Shown here one piece after another: positions 35,581 to 47,498 of a DNA stretch of 64,000 nucleotides (position 1 is its first letter; each line of letters starts with the position of its first letter). A program made the translations under genes and the position numbers. Source of the stretch: Lepas anatifera (lineage: Eukaryota > Arthropoda > Thecostraca > Lepadidae); NCBI GenBank assembly GCA_034440635.1, contig JAOTON010002087.1:209530-273529 (forward strand). The letters run 5' to 3'. A model generated the notes under the pieces. That model did not search any database. It was not told the origin of the DNA and was given only the letters and a program-made list of their open reading frames with translations.

Positions 35581-36735
35581 CTTAAAAATGTATCTAAAAA
35601 ATATGTTGAACCCGGGGCGATGTATAAATATATTCGATTCCCAAGGGATCAGACATACAACTTTTGGTTTGTGACACTTACTCTACCAGTGATGCTCCAC
35701 AAAAGGTGGTGTGTGCGAGTGCTAACGAAGAGGAAAGTAACTAAACACTTCCTCCGGGTCAATTTTGCCAGAGCATATGCTTTTTAGAAAAAAAACAGAC
35801 TGTGCTGATTTTTTTCGATCTGCCAGGGATTTAACGACGAAATGCGACAAGATGGCACAATAAGACAATGAGTCATACAATCTACTTGAGTGGTAATTTA
35901 GCTAGATAAGGGACGTGTTTATAACTATACGATAGATTTGACATCATTTTCAGCCACTCGGACAGGGCCATCAAAATATCTTCCTCTCTCCACGGCGAAA
36001 TTTTTGACAACGCTGACCTCCCATCGCTGCGCCGCCACTAGCGACTACAAAGGTCAAAGTTCAAACTATGTGCGGTCGTAACGCCTCTGGCACTGGTGTT
36101 GGGACTGCAGTGCTGCTGCGCTATGATTGGCTGGAATCTGACGAATGTGGCGTGTACGTTCAGTTGTCTGTGCGACGCCTTATTTGAGTGAGGAAGGGCC
36201 GGAGGTTGCGGCTCTGGGCTGGAAGTGATTTTGAAGAACTGTCGCAAGCTGCTGGATACCTTTATTGTGCTTATTTAGTTTATTTGCCATTGTATTAATT
36301 TTAGAGCTGATTAATACGTGATAATAAAGCAAGACTGACACTCTTCATCACTAATTCCAGATTGCATCGCTACGTTTCTAGATATTCTAGGTTCTGTAGA
36401 TATATATTATGAGTCAATAAGCTGTTTGCATCTCCAGTCACCCGTTTGTACCTTCAATAAGCTCTCGCGCACACCCTAAACTTTTCCTGGCGTACACTGA
36501 AACATTGCTTCCCATCCCCCGCCTACAGAAATTAAGACACCATGTCCCCGATACAACGCAGTCCCTCTTTCCATTCCAAGCAGAGCTGCCGAATTTCGCA
36601 ACCAGAACGTTATTTACCAAGTGACACCCGTGTTAGGCACGGGAGTAACCATAAGTGGACCTATATTTTATTGTTTATTAGTGCAATAAGAGCAACAGGG
36701 CCATGTCCAAATACAAGCTCAAGTCAGGAACCTAC
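35581..36735. other. Intronic DNA without recognised features
   Basis: No supported exon; no repeat recognised. Confidence 0.4.
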
Positions 36736-36855
36736 CTGAGGAACGTGCGGTTGAAGCGATGTCTCCCCCGCCGCGTCAGACGCTAGGGACAGCGAGCTGT
36801 CCTGTACTGAGCTCCTCTTGTCCATCAGGTTCAAGGACTCGCAGGAGCCAGTGGT
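36736..36855 (-). CDS. ARHGAP6: RhoGAP (ARHGAP6-like), Ser-rich linker exon
   Basis: The acceptor GGCCTTTCGGCAG and donor GTAGGT enclose 120 bp (40 codons, phase 0). It encodes TTGSCESLNLMDKRSS, then VQDSSLSLASDAAGETSLQP, then HVPQ. Vertebrate ARHGAP6 has a comparable Ser-rich stretch (SSLSSTSE...) between its pre-GAP motif and the GAP domain. Similarity is modest, so the call rests on phase, strand, order and composition. Upstream is the 42729-42943 exon. A further linker exon expected before 26771 is missing. Confidence 0.6.
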
Positions 36856-37271
36856 CTGCCGAAAGGCCAGTGGCACCACGTGTTCATTTTTCTTGTCCAG
36901 AGTTTAAGTGGGTGGCGACACAATACTTTATCCAGGATTTCATATTTACCCAAGGGTTGAAGTTATGATGTATGTACATCAGCATGTACTTCGAAATAGA
37001 TGGCCAAAGGGCTTTGGCTCCCTCATTGTAATCCCAAAATCCCAACACTTCATCAAAATGGGGAAGAATACGTTAATATCTCCTCTTAGCTATCTGAGAT
37101 AAATGAAAATTTGCGTATCGTGTAGCCAATAAAGATAATGCACCTTTACAATACCAACTCCAACCTTTAAGTTAGATTAGTATGAATTTCATCAGCTTCT
37201 TGAGCGATGGAAAACAGTCTAGTCAACCCTACTTTATTAGCCCTATTCCATATCTATAATAGATTACTCAG

Positions 37272-38290
37272 TTAACACGTGCCCCGCTGGGGGGGGCGAA
37301 ATTCGCCCCCTCCTGGTTTTCACAGATAACACAAAAAAGAAGAGGCGCAGAACAACAAAACTTACGGTACCTTATCTCTGATTAAATTAGCGCATCTGAC
37401 CAAATTTTTTTAGCTCAGGTCATGTCAGTTCAAGGAGCTATCCAAGGTCAAGTGACCCGACCTCAAAACCTAACATCATTGGTTTGAAGCGGTGCCCAGG
37501 GAACATCAGTAAACCGATCAATTTGAAACTTTCACAATATGATAAGATCATTAGGGTCTGCAAATCTGTTATCTCGGAATTTCGATATTTTTTGCCTAAG
37601 ATGGGGTTTATTTTTGGGTCACCCCATTATAAGTCTATGGTGAAAAATAGAATGGGCTCGTTTTCAGTAAATACCGGAGAGATAAAGCTGAAAATTCTCA
37701 AACCGTCTATTCTTACCATCATCTTGACCATTGAGTTGAGTTTTTTACCATCTGACCTCCCAAAGGTCATGTCAGGTCACAGGAGCATAGAGTGATTGTT
37801 TTGCCAATAACTTCTCACTGCATTGATATAAAGCTCCCATTTTGCTTGCATTGTGCTTACATTGTCACGGGGAGTCGACTGATATGCAGCATGACCATAC
37901 CAGGTCACTCTGTGACCCTGACCTAGCTCGAGGTCCGGTCATTTTCACTATTTGACCTAACAATGTCATATTATACATCATTAGATTCGCCGCGATGAGA
38001 TAAATCCAGGGATGCATAAATATCTGCTCTAGCTCCCCTGAGTACAGATCTAAAGAGAGAAACGTACACTGCTCTGTTGCAAGCCTATGGAGCCTTCTTT
38101 GACCTCTGCTGACATCAATATTGACCTGACATAAAAATACTCCTTATAATTTCGCTTCGTCTTGTCAAGAGCTTTCGAATGCCGTCCGTAATTTTCCTTT
38201 AGCTTTCCTAGGAAATGAGATACGGAGGGGGCGAAATTCGCCCCCCAGCGGGGCACGTCATGCCAGGGACCCCAGCGGGGCGCTTGTTAA
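37272..38290. mobile_element. TTAA-flanked element, family 3, complete copy (1.02 kb)
   Basis: TTAACACGTGCCCCGCTGGG on the left and CCCCAGCGGGGCGCTTGTTAA on the right are inverted, with TTAA at 37272-37275 and 38287-38290. Both ends contain the palindromic block GGGGGCGAAATTCGCCCCC. The interior has AGGTCA/TGACCT clusters at about 37415-37460, 37755-37780 and 37890-37960. A truncated relative is at 16975-17267. No transposase. Confidence 0.85.
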
Positions 38291-38974
38291 TTTACGCACA
38301 GAGCCAATACATGGTTTTTTTACTCCGCTATAATAAAAAACTTTGTTAGTCTACACACACCATCCTGATGTGTTTTTCTTTCACCCAGAACACAGGTGTC
38401 ATGTTGCTGCACTATACCTGGAAACCAGACATATATTGGCAGCACGATATGCGTGCTATAGAGGATCTGGCATGAGGCGCTGTTGGTTTTCCGTTAATTC
38501 ACAGACAGTTCGACTCGTGGCTCAGATGCAGGGCTGTAGCAGCGGCGAAACTGTACTCGTATTAACCTGTTGCGCTGTCTAAACCCAAGGCTGTGCGGCT
38601 AAGTCGAGCTGTGTTGGCACGTCAAACCTGATTCAAACTACCGAGTTGTGTTGATGTGTCTGTCCGTGTTGATACACAGAACCAGGTTGCTGTCAGGCTG
38701 TGCCAACGCATCAAACTGTGCTGATGCGCCTGGGCATGAGCCGGTACCACGGAGCAGGAACACATGGGCCTTGGAGGTTTTTCCGTCTAAAGAGGACGTC
38801 TTCCATGGGATCGAGAATCAAAGGCTAGTCGAATAGGTGGTAATGGGTCATTTCAGGGATAATAGGATAGAATTGTCGCTTTAAACTTCAGCTATGTTTT
38901 TAATACTATCAGTACTTTACGCCGTACTCCATGGGTACGGCGGCTGACGGGTGCCAGGAACGGGCTAAGTGGGG
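38291..38974. other. Intronic DNA without recognised features
   Basis: Nothing supported. It is bounded by the family 3 element and the 26-bp minisatellite. Confidence 0.4.
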
Positions 38975-40490
38975 TGCGTGGTTGCGCCGGGCTGTCCTGG
39001 TGCGTGGCTGCGCCGGGCTGTCCTGGTGCGTGGCTGCGCCGGACTGTCCTGGTGCGTGGCCGCGCCGGGCTGTCCTGGTGCGTGGCTGCGCCGGGCTGTC
39101 CTGGTGCGTGGCTGCGCCGGGCTGTCCTGGTGCGTGGCTGCGCCGGGCTGTCCTGGTGCGTGGCTGCGCCGGGCTGTCCTGGTGCGTGGCCGCGCCGGTC
39201 TGTCCTGGTGCGTGGCCGCGCCGGACTGTCCTGGTGCGTGGCTGCGCCGGACTGTCCTGGTGCGTGGCTGCGCCGGGCTGTCCTGGTGCGTGGCTGTGCC
39301 GGGCTGTCCTGGTGCGTGGCTGCGCTGGGCTGTCCTGGTGCGTGGCTGCGCCGGGCTGCCCTGGTGCGTGGTTGTGCCGGGCTGTCCTGGTGCGTGGCTG
39401 TGCCGGGCTGCCCTGGTGCGTGGTTGTGCCGGGCTGCCCTGGTGCGTGGTTGTGCCGGGCTGTCCTGGTGCGTGGCTGTGCCGGGCTGTCCTGGTTCGTG
39501 GTTGTGCCGGGCTGTCCTGGTGCGTGGCTGCGCCGGGCTGCCCTGGTGCGTGGTTGTGCCGGGCTGTCCTGGTGCGTGGCTGCGCCGGGCTGTCCTGGTG
39601 CGTGGCTGCGCCGGGCTGTCCTGGTGCGTGGCTGCGCCGGGCTGTCCTGGTGCGTGGCCGCGCCGGGCTGCCCTGGTGCGTGGCCGCGCCGGGCTGTCCT
39701 GGTGCGTGGCCGCGCCGGGCTGTCCTGGTGCGTGGCTGCGCCGGGCTGTCCTGGTGCGTGGCTGCGCCGGGCTGTCCTGGTGCGTGGTTGTGCCGGGCTG
39801 TCCTGGTGCGTGGTTGTGCCGGGCTGTCCTGGTGCGTGGCTGCACCGGGCTGTCCTGGTGCGTGGCTGCGCCGGGCTGTCCTGGTGCGTGGCTGCGCCGG
39901 GCTGTCCTGGTGCGTGGCTGCACCGGGCTGTCTGTGCGTGGTGCCCGGGCTGTTGGTGCGTGGTTGTGCCGGGCTGTCTGGTGCGTGGCCGCGCCGGGCT
40001 GCCCTGTGTCGCCGGGTCTGGTGCGTGGTTGTGCCGGGCTGTCCTGGTGCGTGGTTGGGCCGGGCTGTCCTGGTGGGGGCGCCGGGCTGCCCTGGTGCGT
40101 GGCCGCGCCGGGCTGTCCTGGTGCGTGGCTGCGCCGGGCTGTCCTGGTGCGTGGTTGTGCCGGGCTGTCCTGGTGCGTGGTTGTGCCGGGCTGTCCTGGT
40201 GCGTGGCTGCGCCGGGCTGTCCTGGTGCGTGGCCGCGCCGGGCTGTCCTGGTGCGTGGTTGTGCCGGGCTGCCCTGGTGCGTGGCTGCGCCGGGCTGTCC
40301 TGGTGCGTGGTTGTGCCGGGCTGCCCTGGTGCGTGGCTGCGCCGGGCTGTCCTGGTGCGTGGTTGTGCCGGGCTGCCCTGGTGCGTGGCTGCGCCGGGCT
40401 GTCCTGGTGCGTGGTTGTGCCGGGCTGCCCTGGTGCGTGGCTGCGCCGGGCTGTCCTGGTGCGTGGCCGCGCCGGGCCGGGCTGCAGCGC
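38975..40490. repeat. 26-bp minisatellite, about 58 units, open in all six frames
   Basis: Units are GGGCTGTCCTGGTGCGTGGC followed by TGCGCC (26 bp). Variation is limited: TGTCC/TGCCC and GGCTGC/GGTTGT/GGCCGC. Between about 39925 and 40085 several units are shortened or scrambled. No unit contains a stop codon in any frame on either strand, so six overlapping frames of 509-562 codons exist at 38892-40659. These are artefacts of the repeat. The array lies in an intron of the RhoGAP gene. Confidence 0.97.
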
Positions 40491-40590
40491 TGTGTTGACG
40501 TCGGCGTCGCAGCTGGCTGGTGGCACATTCTCGGTAGTCAGCCGGTCCGGCGGGCACGCTGCCAGCGCGCGCCAGCACATTCAAGCTAGG

Positions 40591-42728
40591 CCGTCACTAA
40601 AATTATCCAGCCGCCTTCAGCGTGCCGGTGAAAATAGGGCCACGACTGGTGGCTGCTGACGGACACCAGTCAGCTGACGGACACCAGTCAGCTAACGGGT
40701 AGCACCAGTCAGCCCTAACCAGCTGTCGCCAGCTGGCGAGACGGCACAGCCTGCACTCAGGGGCTGAGCCTCCAGCTTCAGGCAGTGCGCGGGTACTCAC
40801 TTGGCTGACAGGACCTACCCTAATGTTGAGGACTGTGGAGCAAGCGCATTTCACCTCACTTCTTAAATGATCAGAATTATCAATTGCCACGGGCAATAGA
40901 AAAGGTTGTTTGCTAAGATCATATCGGTGGAACAAATGCACGATAAAAGAATTTTGAGCGAAATAGAGGAAACGGCCTGAAAGTAATTTCATAAGTAGAA
41001 CATAAGCTGTCCACGTCTTAGTATAGTGAAAGACTCCAATCTTAGCTGCAAGTTATGTGTCATATTTCTGGTTTGGATGGATTAAGTGCAACTTCGGGGT
41101 CTTCACCGTCAAATTTACGAGAAACCCTGCCTTTCCTTAGATGTAGGCGGACAGCTTGAGTTTCATGCGTCTTCAGTATGACGAACGGGGTTCTCTCCCC
41201 TTTGCTTTATTTGGGCAATGAAAGTCGAACATGCTGCACTTGAGAGAATACAATCTTCCACCGCCCCACCTGAGCTTTTCGTGGTCATGAGACGTACCAA
41301 TCAAATATCAGCTGAGATCACTCACCTACGCAGACTACGCATGTGGCTATAAAACGAAAATTTATCACCGAACCTATCAAAAGCTCTGTCGAAGACTACA
41401 GAGTGCATGATCTGCGCCCTCGGTATCTGCTCGCTAAGCAGCGTAGGGTGCGCTGGGAGTTTTAACAATCCCACCGACACCGGTGCCGACGGTTGTGTGT
41501 CGACAGCGCTCGCGGGTGCGTCGTCGTCGACGCACAGACCGGAACGGCGTGTCGGTGTCGACGCCAAGAGGTGCGCGCCGAGCGCCAGGTCGGGAGCCTC
41601 AGGCGGCCGGGCTGTGCTGAGTCCCGCCAGCACGACGGTGGCTCCACCCGGGTCACCGACGGCGGCTGGTGGCAAGGCAGATCGGATGTGCATGTCACGC
41701 TAATAGTGCAAGAGGAGAAGAGCTCCGGCATGATCTGTCGTGACACCTGTTACGTCGGAAAATGCAAATATACTGTCTCGCGCTTCCTGGTGAGACAGGC
41801 TGTTTCCACTCCGCGAGGATCCGGCTGAAATAACGTTGATATTGCCAAGCTTTGATGTCATCAAACGCGGCGGTTCGTTTGAAGTCAGAAGACTGACATA
41901 TTCTTATCTCGATGATATTCGTCAACGTCACCTTTAGATTCTGGAGAAACAATCTGCTCGGTGATATTCTGTCGATGATTGGTCCGGCGATGTTAAGAGG
42001 ATGGTAATGACGCTGCGAAGAAAGTGCGCGGCCTGTTGCGGTGACGTCAGGAAGAGACCGACCGGACATTGGCTAGTAGAGCTCCCCCTCCCCCGCGGCC
42101 AGCTATGATGTCTATGCGACGCTATTATTATGTCAGGTGACAAAGAAATCCCTCGCCGGCAACTCCAACCGCCTTACCCACGAGCGTTTGCGGTACATGT
42201 AGCCATGGTCAAATCACCTCTCTCCTGGTTCTCAACAGTCTAGATATATGTGTCATCGCTAGGCGCGGTAGGTGAACTTTTGTGTATCTGTGTGGATAAA
42301 GGTCCGAAAATTATATGTTTCCTTTCTGGTAGATAGTTTGAAGTTTTATACAGCTAAAGAAGGTAAGTGCCACATTAGAACGCTACACATTTCTAACACT
42401 ACCAACGTTATGCGTGTTACCATGTTCACAAGCGTCGTTAAACCCCGACCACATTCACAATTTTTTGTACCTACGAAGCATGCGCCCTTTCTCATTCTTC
42501 TCGACTGTCCCGCGAGCGCTAAGGACCTGGTATTTTCTATGCTGCATAACCACGTTCAACATCTATAGTAGCAACATGAATGCTCCGTTTTCTCGAAGGC
42601 ACAGTAAGCAGCATAAGAACACATTCACTTTTGTTTGAAGAAACATCGTGGATCACAAATTATACAAAAACCTCCACTTTGATAACAACTGCGACCCGCA
42701 GCAGTGACCATTGTAGTCGGCCTCTCAC
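40591..42728. other. Intronic DNA; one CpG-rich open stretch
   Basis: A GC-rich, minus-strand open stretch at about 41440-41690 has coding-like composition (LALGAHLLASTPTRRSGL...), but no donor and phase that fit the RhoGAP gene. Otherwise nothing is supported. Confidence 0.35.
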
Positions 42729-42943
42729 CTTATCTCTGATGGCGTCGATAAGTGACGAGAAGGAGGCGTGGCTGCCGCCGTGGCAGGAGCGGCTGGCGGC
42801 GGGCGCCGGACCCTGGAGCCGCTCCCCTAGCGGAGTGGCTCCCCTCTGGCGCAACCGTCGGTCATTCTCCATACAACTCTGCAGCGGGATGCCAAAGACC
42901 AGACCATGGCCGGCGCCGCCGTCCCCTGCCGCCCACAGACCGG
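42729..42943 (-). CDS. ARHGAP6: RhoGAP (ARHGAP6-like), pre-GAP exon with VFGIPL motif
   Basis: The exon ends at GATAAG/GTGAGA, a strong donor. The likely acceptor (CTCTGACACCAG) gives 215 bp, entering in phase 1 with two bases and leaving in phase 0; an alternative acceptor is 18 bp inside, at 42925. It encodes HGLVFGIPLQSCMENDRRLR and ends SSLIDAIRDK. 'VFG(I/V).L......ND' is the short conserved motif found some 100 residues before the GAP domain in ARHGAP6 and several other RhoGAPs. The region is very GC-rich, unlike the AT-rich introns. Confidence 0.72.
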
Positions 42944-43367
42944 CTGGTGTCAGAGATCAACGGCGAAAGAGGCGCCGCCGCGAAAGTGACAGACTCTGTG
43001 AACAGCCAGCATCGTGGCTTCAGTTTTGTTCTTTGAGTGCAATGCCAGTGTAAACATTTGGTGTTGAGAAACGCCGAGAGGCACAGGAGCTCATCTCCAT
43101 CCAATTTTACATCCGCGAAAAGACGAGCAGAACAGCCGATATGCTGAGATGCGACTGTAAACCAAAAGACAGGTGGTCAGGAAAATATAACGCAGATACA
43201 TGCACATGTAGATACATGCAGATACAAATATAGTCAGAGACACAGAACAGGACTGGTGGGAGCGAGAGTGTTGCTGAAAGAAACAGCGAGAGCGTGCGGA
43301 GGCGCTGTGTCGCTGTCGAAAGGTCAAAGGTGAGACTGCCGAAGGGCGGTCTGGCACCTCGGCTCAC

Positions 43368-43563
43368 CGGGGAACTGAAACAGCCAGGGCGGAGGGCGGG
43401 GATGACACCGGCTGCCAGATAGACAGATCACAGCTATCCTAAACTGACATGACGGCCGCTGAATCGGGACGCCCCCGCCGCATTCCTCCGCAGAAGCGAC
43501 ACACGATGGCCGGCTGGTACACAGCGCACACAGTTGATATAGTTCTCCGGCACGCGTCCGCAA
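43368..43563 (-). CDS. Candidate upstream coding exon of the RhoGAP gene
   Basis: A minus-strand open stretch ends at TTCCCCG/GTGAGC with one spare base, which is the phase the 42729-42943 exon needs. Reading upstream, the frame stays open to about 43597 but contains no ATG. It is therefore either an internal exon with an unplaced acceptor (one candidate is GTAAACAG at about 43570) or chance. The peptide (RTRAGELYQLCALCTSRPSC and so on) matches nothing I recognise. Confidence 0.25.
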
Positions 43564-43599
43564 CAGCTGTTTACACGCTATTTTAGCCGACCTGTGACG

Positions 43600-44399
43600 T
43601 CATGCACCTGTCAAACAACAAGGACAAACCAAACGCCTCCAGGATAAACAGCCGCCTCAGTGGAGAATACCTGAGCACACAGATGCAAAGACTAAAATGG
43701 GAAGGAGCATGCGGCTTCAGATCGATTCAGAATATTTGTGAGCCTGGTGCAACTGGAAACGAAAAAAGAACCAGCTATCACCAATAAAATTGCAAGAGCG
43801 TACGCACATATATTTTCTGAACGTCCCGGAACTAGCTTCGTAGCCCCGGAGGATAGGGCGGCCTAAAAACACCACTACAACTCCCGGAACACTCCCTTAG
43901 TTATGGCATTAATCACGCAAAATTTTATAAGTATAGCCTTGTTTCTTGTAAGCAAAGTAGGCCTCTGGTACATAAGAAGTGTATTCTTGTGCCAGTCATC
44001 TGGACACTCCTCATGTTGTTACGGTGAGCCATCATAAGTTTCTTCGTTCAGCCAAAACTCAGATACAGTCTGGTGTGTGTCTGACAAGACAAAATAATAC
44101 AATCTCAATGTAATGATTTTTACGTGCAAATGGTGTTTGAGGCCAGGGCAATGAGTTCATATGGCTAGTCTCTCTGTCGGTGGCTTAATTTCCGTTCAAC
44201 CTCTCGCCGAATTTAGTGAACTCTTTGCATGCATTCGAAATCCGTTTCGCTTCGTTTTATATTTGATTCGAAACCTTTAGTTTCTCTCCAGTGCGCTTCA
44301 TTTATCTTACTGTATTTCAATTGCGTTTTGTTTCATCTTCAGACTTCTGTTTAACTCAATTTATGCAGAATAAAAAAACTGGTCATCGTTACATTCCAG
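43600..44399. other. Unassigned DNA
   Basis: No gene or repeat recognised. The last 8 bases (44392-44399, CATTCCAG) are a hAT target duplication. Confidence 0.4.
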
Positions 44400-44672
44400 C
44401 AGTGGCGAATCCAGGGGGAAAAGCTCGGGAAAAACTATGCATTTGTCCCATCCTCCCCAAAAAACAAACAATCGATCTCCGTTTTGCCGGATACAAAAAA
44501 ACATCCTGTGCCAATATTTTTCACCCGGTTATGCTTTTTTTTGCTTTTGCGTTTCCCAAAACCTACAGTCGAGTTATATTGTGGTACAAATTGTCGACGT
44601 GTGGCGTTTTTTTGCCTTTCGACTTTGGCTTGCCCCCTCCCCCTCCCAACCGAACGGCTAGATCCGCCACTG
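44400..44672 (-). mobile_element. hAT MITE family A, 273 bp, reverse orientation
   Basis: Termini are CAGTGGCGAATCCAGG and GCTAGATCCGCCACTG. The target duplications CATTCCAG (44392-44399) and CACTCCAG (44673-44680) differ at one base. Read on the minus strand it begins like the copies at 9551 and 49397 (GGCGGATCTAGCCG, then AAGCCAAAGTCGAAA). Confidence 0.87.
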
Positions 44673-44970
44673 CACTCCAGCACATGCCAAACAACTTTTC
44701 ATCCTCCTCACCTAGCGTGCAACTGTTCGGTCCCAACCGGTGCACCTCTCCAGTCAGAGCCTACAGCGCCGCCTCGGTCAGGGGTCACGGTATCGCCGTA
44801 AAGGTCACCCGGCCACATACCTCCAGATGAGGGAACTGGCTTTGAAGGAAGGGCCCAAGAGCGAAGCGAAATACAGCGTCTACCACGTAGGTGACCATCC
44901 AGTTTATTACTTGTCAAACAGGTTATCAAGCCACTTGGAAATGACTGATTTCCCTCATGTCTCTTTCTTA

Positions 44971-45015
44971 ATCTCTCTCTCGCTCTCTCGCTCTCTCGCT
45001 CTCTCGCTCTCTCTC

Positions 45016-45070
<55 letters not shown>
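44971..45070. repeat. (CT)n microsatellite with CTCTCTCG variants
   Basis: About 100 bp; the first half alternates CTCTCTCG octamers and the second half is pure CT. Confidence 0.95.
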
Positions 45071-45074
<4 letters not shown>

Positions 45075-45079
45075 GTGTG

Positions 45080-46559
45080 TGTTTAACTTTTAAGTTTTTT
45101 AATATATAACAGTTCGGGCAAAGCTAATTCCAACAATATGTATTCATTCCTCAAGCAAACCCATATTACTTCAAGGATATTAGTTCATATATTTTGCTAC
45201 ATAAGCAGAGGCTTTTTACTCGGAGAGGCCTTTTCACAGTCCGCGAGAAATCGCCGTAACTTCAAGGATTTCACACAAAAAAACATTAGTCTACCGTAAG
45301 CGACAAATCAGCCACTGCGTTGTCAGTAGCGCATGGAAAAATGTGATTAGTTGTGGCACCGCTGGAGCCGCCTTGCATCGTGGTCGTATTCACAGGGCAC
45401 GCCCGCTGTCGTATTTTGGGCGCCTCATCGAGTAGTGATGCACCATCCGAAATTTACATTCTCTGCCTCCCTGCCTCTCCCAGGAAGCGTCTGGTAACTG
45501 TAAATAGTACTCTTATTTCCCATCACTGTTGTTTTCGTTGACTTTGAGAGAAAGTCTGTTAGAAAATTCTTAATTCGCATAATTTATGACTGGTTTTCAT
45601 CAACGAGTGATGCTATATTTTACTAGACTTCATGACTGACACACTTCTTAGCATCATTTGTAGCGTCGTCTGGAACAAGAAATATCCAGCTTGTCCAAAT
45701 ATTAATGTGTGGCGGCGCCACTGCGGTGAGTCAGATCAACACTGCAGCTGTTTTATTCACCTCGGGGCGGAGGCTTGTCGGAGCCCTCCCATCGAGTAAT
45801 GGTCCCGCCGCCGCCCTCACAGCCTCCGCTTTGAAAACGCCGCCGGGCGACGACAAACTGTTTACAGGAAGCCCGCCGAACGATTAAGGCTGTAAAACGT
45901 CTCTAGGGCCTAAGAGACTAAGATGTAATAACATAAACAGCCATCACAGGTGCGATTTGTGGGATTGTGGCACAAGAAAAATACTCGTGAAGAGGAAAAT
46001 AATGATAAGAAGATATAATATATGCATATCATTTGAAGGAGATAATCATAGCCATCCTAGCCTAAAAACGATTCCATGTCCCAATATAGAAATCGTCACC
46101 TCTCGTTCTACGACCAAATTTGGATCTCAGTGGCCCTGGGTACGTGCCTCCCCCGATTGAGTACTTGGCGCCCCGTCAATGGGCCCCAGTACCCACTAAA
46201 TTGCACTGGCACCCCCTTGAGATATAGCTACGATTTGGCGCCCTTTGGTAAGGCACATCCCAAGAAATAGAGCCCTAGCTCGAATGACGCTCTCTTCAGA
46301 CCTAAATGATGCCCCCTGATCGCAGTAACCCCTCTCATTGGAAATCCTTGATCCACCTATGTCCAGGACTGCACTTGGTCAAAATGAACTTATTTATCTT
46401 GGACTGAATCCCCACAACATCAGGAGGCAAAGTCAGTCTAAGTCAAGGCCATGGACCACGCTTTAAAAATAAGTGAGCTGCTGAAGTGCGCCTGGCAAAA
46501 GAGCGAATGTGTACCACGTCGGAAGCGTAATCGGCTTCCCTTCGACTGAAAAACTATAT

Positions 46560-46560
<1 letters not shown>
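45080..46560. other. Unassigned DNA
   Basis: A GC-rich patch at 45700-45890 includes a plus-strand GCG/GTGAGT donor-like site (45727) and a minus-strand GAG/GTGAAT site, so a 5' exon on either strand is possible. No protein was recognised. 46110-46350 is a decayed G/C-rich repeat resembling hAT-type MITE interiors, without clear ends. Confidence 0.35.

Positions 46561-46565
<5 letters not shown>

Positions 46566-46635
<70 letters not shown>
46566..46635. repeat. (TA)n microsatellite
   Basis: About 35 TA units; it abuts a Penelope-like segment. Confidence 0.97.
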
Positions 46636-46638
<3 letters not shown>

Positions 46639-46710
46639 TGTATCTTCCGAACACTTTGGCGGCCATGGTTGCGTCCGATATGTTCGAATAAAGACTCTTT
46701 TTTAAGTTGT

Positions 46711-47122
46711 AGTAAAAGTATGAACTTGTCCATTAATTAAGACACATATGTCAACATGCAGACCGGTTTCGATATATTACAATATCATCATCAGTGTAAT
46801 AAATGAAAAACCTGCATAAGGAGCAGAGCAGTAGACAAGAAGGCCAAAGGCGCAGTTTTACGGATAATTTCTAAAAATATAAGACACTAACAAACACACA
46901 CACATATATGTTGAAGGTACTTGCTATACAAAGATTTGAAGAGGGAAAGCCGAAGACATTGTGTTCAACCTAGGTCATTCTTAGATATATAAAGAGACTC
47001 GAGTATTCTTAAATCTTCTTAAATCTCGAGAATTCAAAATTCTGGATAGGTGTGGTACAGGTGTAGATTTAAGAATTCTTGAGTCTCTTTATATATCTAA
47101 AAATAAACCTAGGTTGAACACC
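46711..47122 (-). mobile_element. Penelope-like terminal segment, left half of an inverted pair
   Basis: 46711-46982 is an inverted, roughly 90% identical copy of 51596-51851. It contains a hammerhead-like core on the minus strand. It runs into a hairpin (46969-47122) whose arms begin GTGTTCAACCTAGG and end CCTAGGTTGAACAC. Joining 47122 to 51596 (one copy of TTGAACAC) restores the inverted symmetry, so a later hAT insertion split one palindromic structure. The Penelope-like assignment rests on the ribozyme core, the adjoining TA tract and the Penelope-like coding pieces at 52.4-55 kb. It is an inference. Confidence 0.6.
46744..46812 (-). ncRNA. Hammerhead-ribozyme-like core (copy 1)
   Basis: On the minus strand CTGATGA (46788-46794) is followed by a stem-loop GATAT-TGTAAT-ATATC, then GAAA (46767-46770), then CCGGTC. 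This is the order of a hammerhead core: CUGAUGA, stem II, GAAA, stem III, then the cleavage-site C (46761). Stem III would be the self-complementary ACCGGU. That is too short for a monomer loop, but the 'minimal stem III, dimer-active' form is known from Penelope-like retroelements. I could pair only a few bases of stem I by eye. Confidence 0.6.
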
Positions 47123-47124
47123 AG

Positions 47125-47257
47125 GGATGCGGATGCGGAGCCGGAGCCGGTCGGAGCCGACCATTCTGCCCGGAGCCGAAGCCGGAGCCGGAGCCGCCGA
47201 AACACTTTTGATCGGAGCCGGAGCCGGAGCCGTCAGAAAGGGTCCGGCTCCGGCTCC
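47125..47257. repeat. Subterminal GGAGCC hexamer array (left)
   Basis: Interrupted GGAGCC/GGCTCC repeats occur close to the left end of the hAT element. The right array (51418-51590) shares interruptions, for example GGTCGGAGCCGAC followed by TTTTGCCC or TTCTGCCC, so the two are related rather than independent. Confidence 0.9.
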
Positions 47258-47498
47258 CAAAGAGCTCTGAAATTACCTAAAATCAAACGTGAAATGGTCA
47301 CATTTTACCACGTGAGATGTCGCATGGAAACACCTTTATTCACCTGAAATATTACATTTTCTCAATATATTATGTATATCGAGATTAGTGAAATATTGCA
47401 ACTAGGGTGTTCCGTAGACGGTCTCACTGTCGGGCAGGTGATGCGCCCCGACCATTTAGCATGGGCAGAAATTGGCAACAAATGAAAGCATTGGCAGA

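Noticed and set aside
38892..40659. Six long overlapping open frames (509-562 codons) on both strands
   Set aside because: They are the translation of a 26-bp minisatellite that lacks stops in every frame; there are no motifs and no splice context.
41322..41693. 123-codon minus-strand open frame with coding-like composition
   Set aside because: It lies between two placed exons that already join in phase 0, and no donor/acceptor pair there preserves the frame. Kept only as a note.
46566..46691. Open frames reading YIYIYI
   Set aside because: Translation of TA microsatellites; the same applies at 28843-29116, 51756-52050 and 54909-55160.
47114..47347. Arg/Ser-rich open frame (SRSRSRS)
   Set aside because: Translation of the GGAGCC hexamer array at a transposon end.
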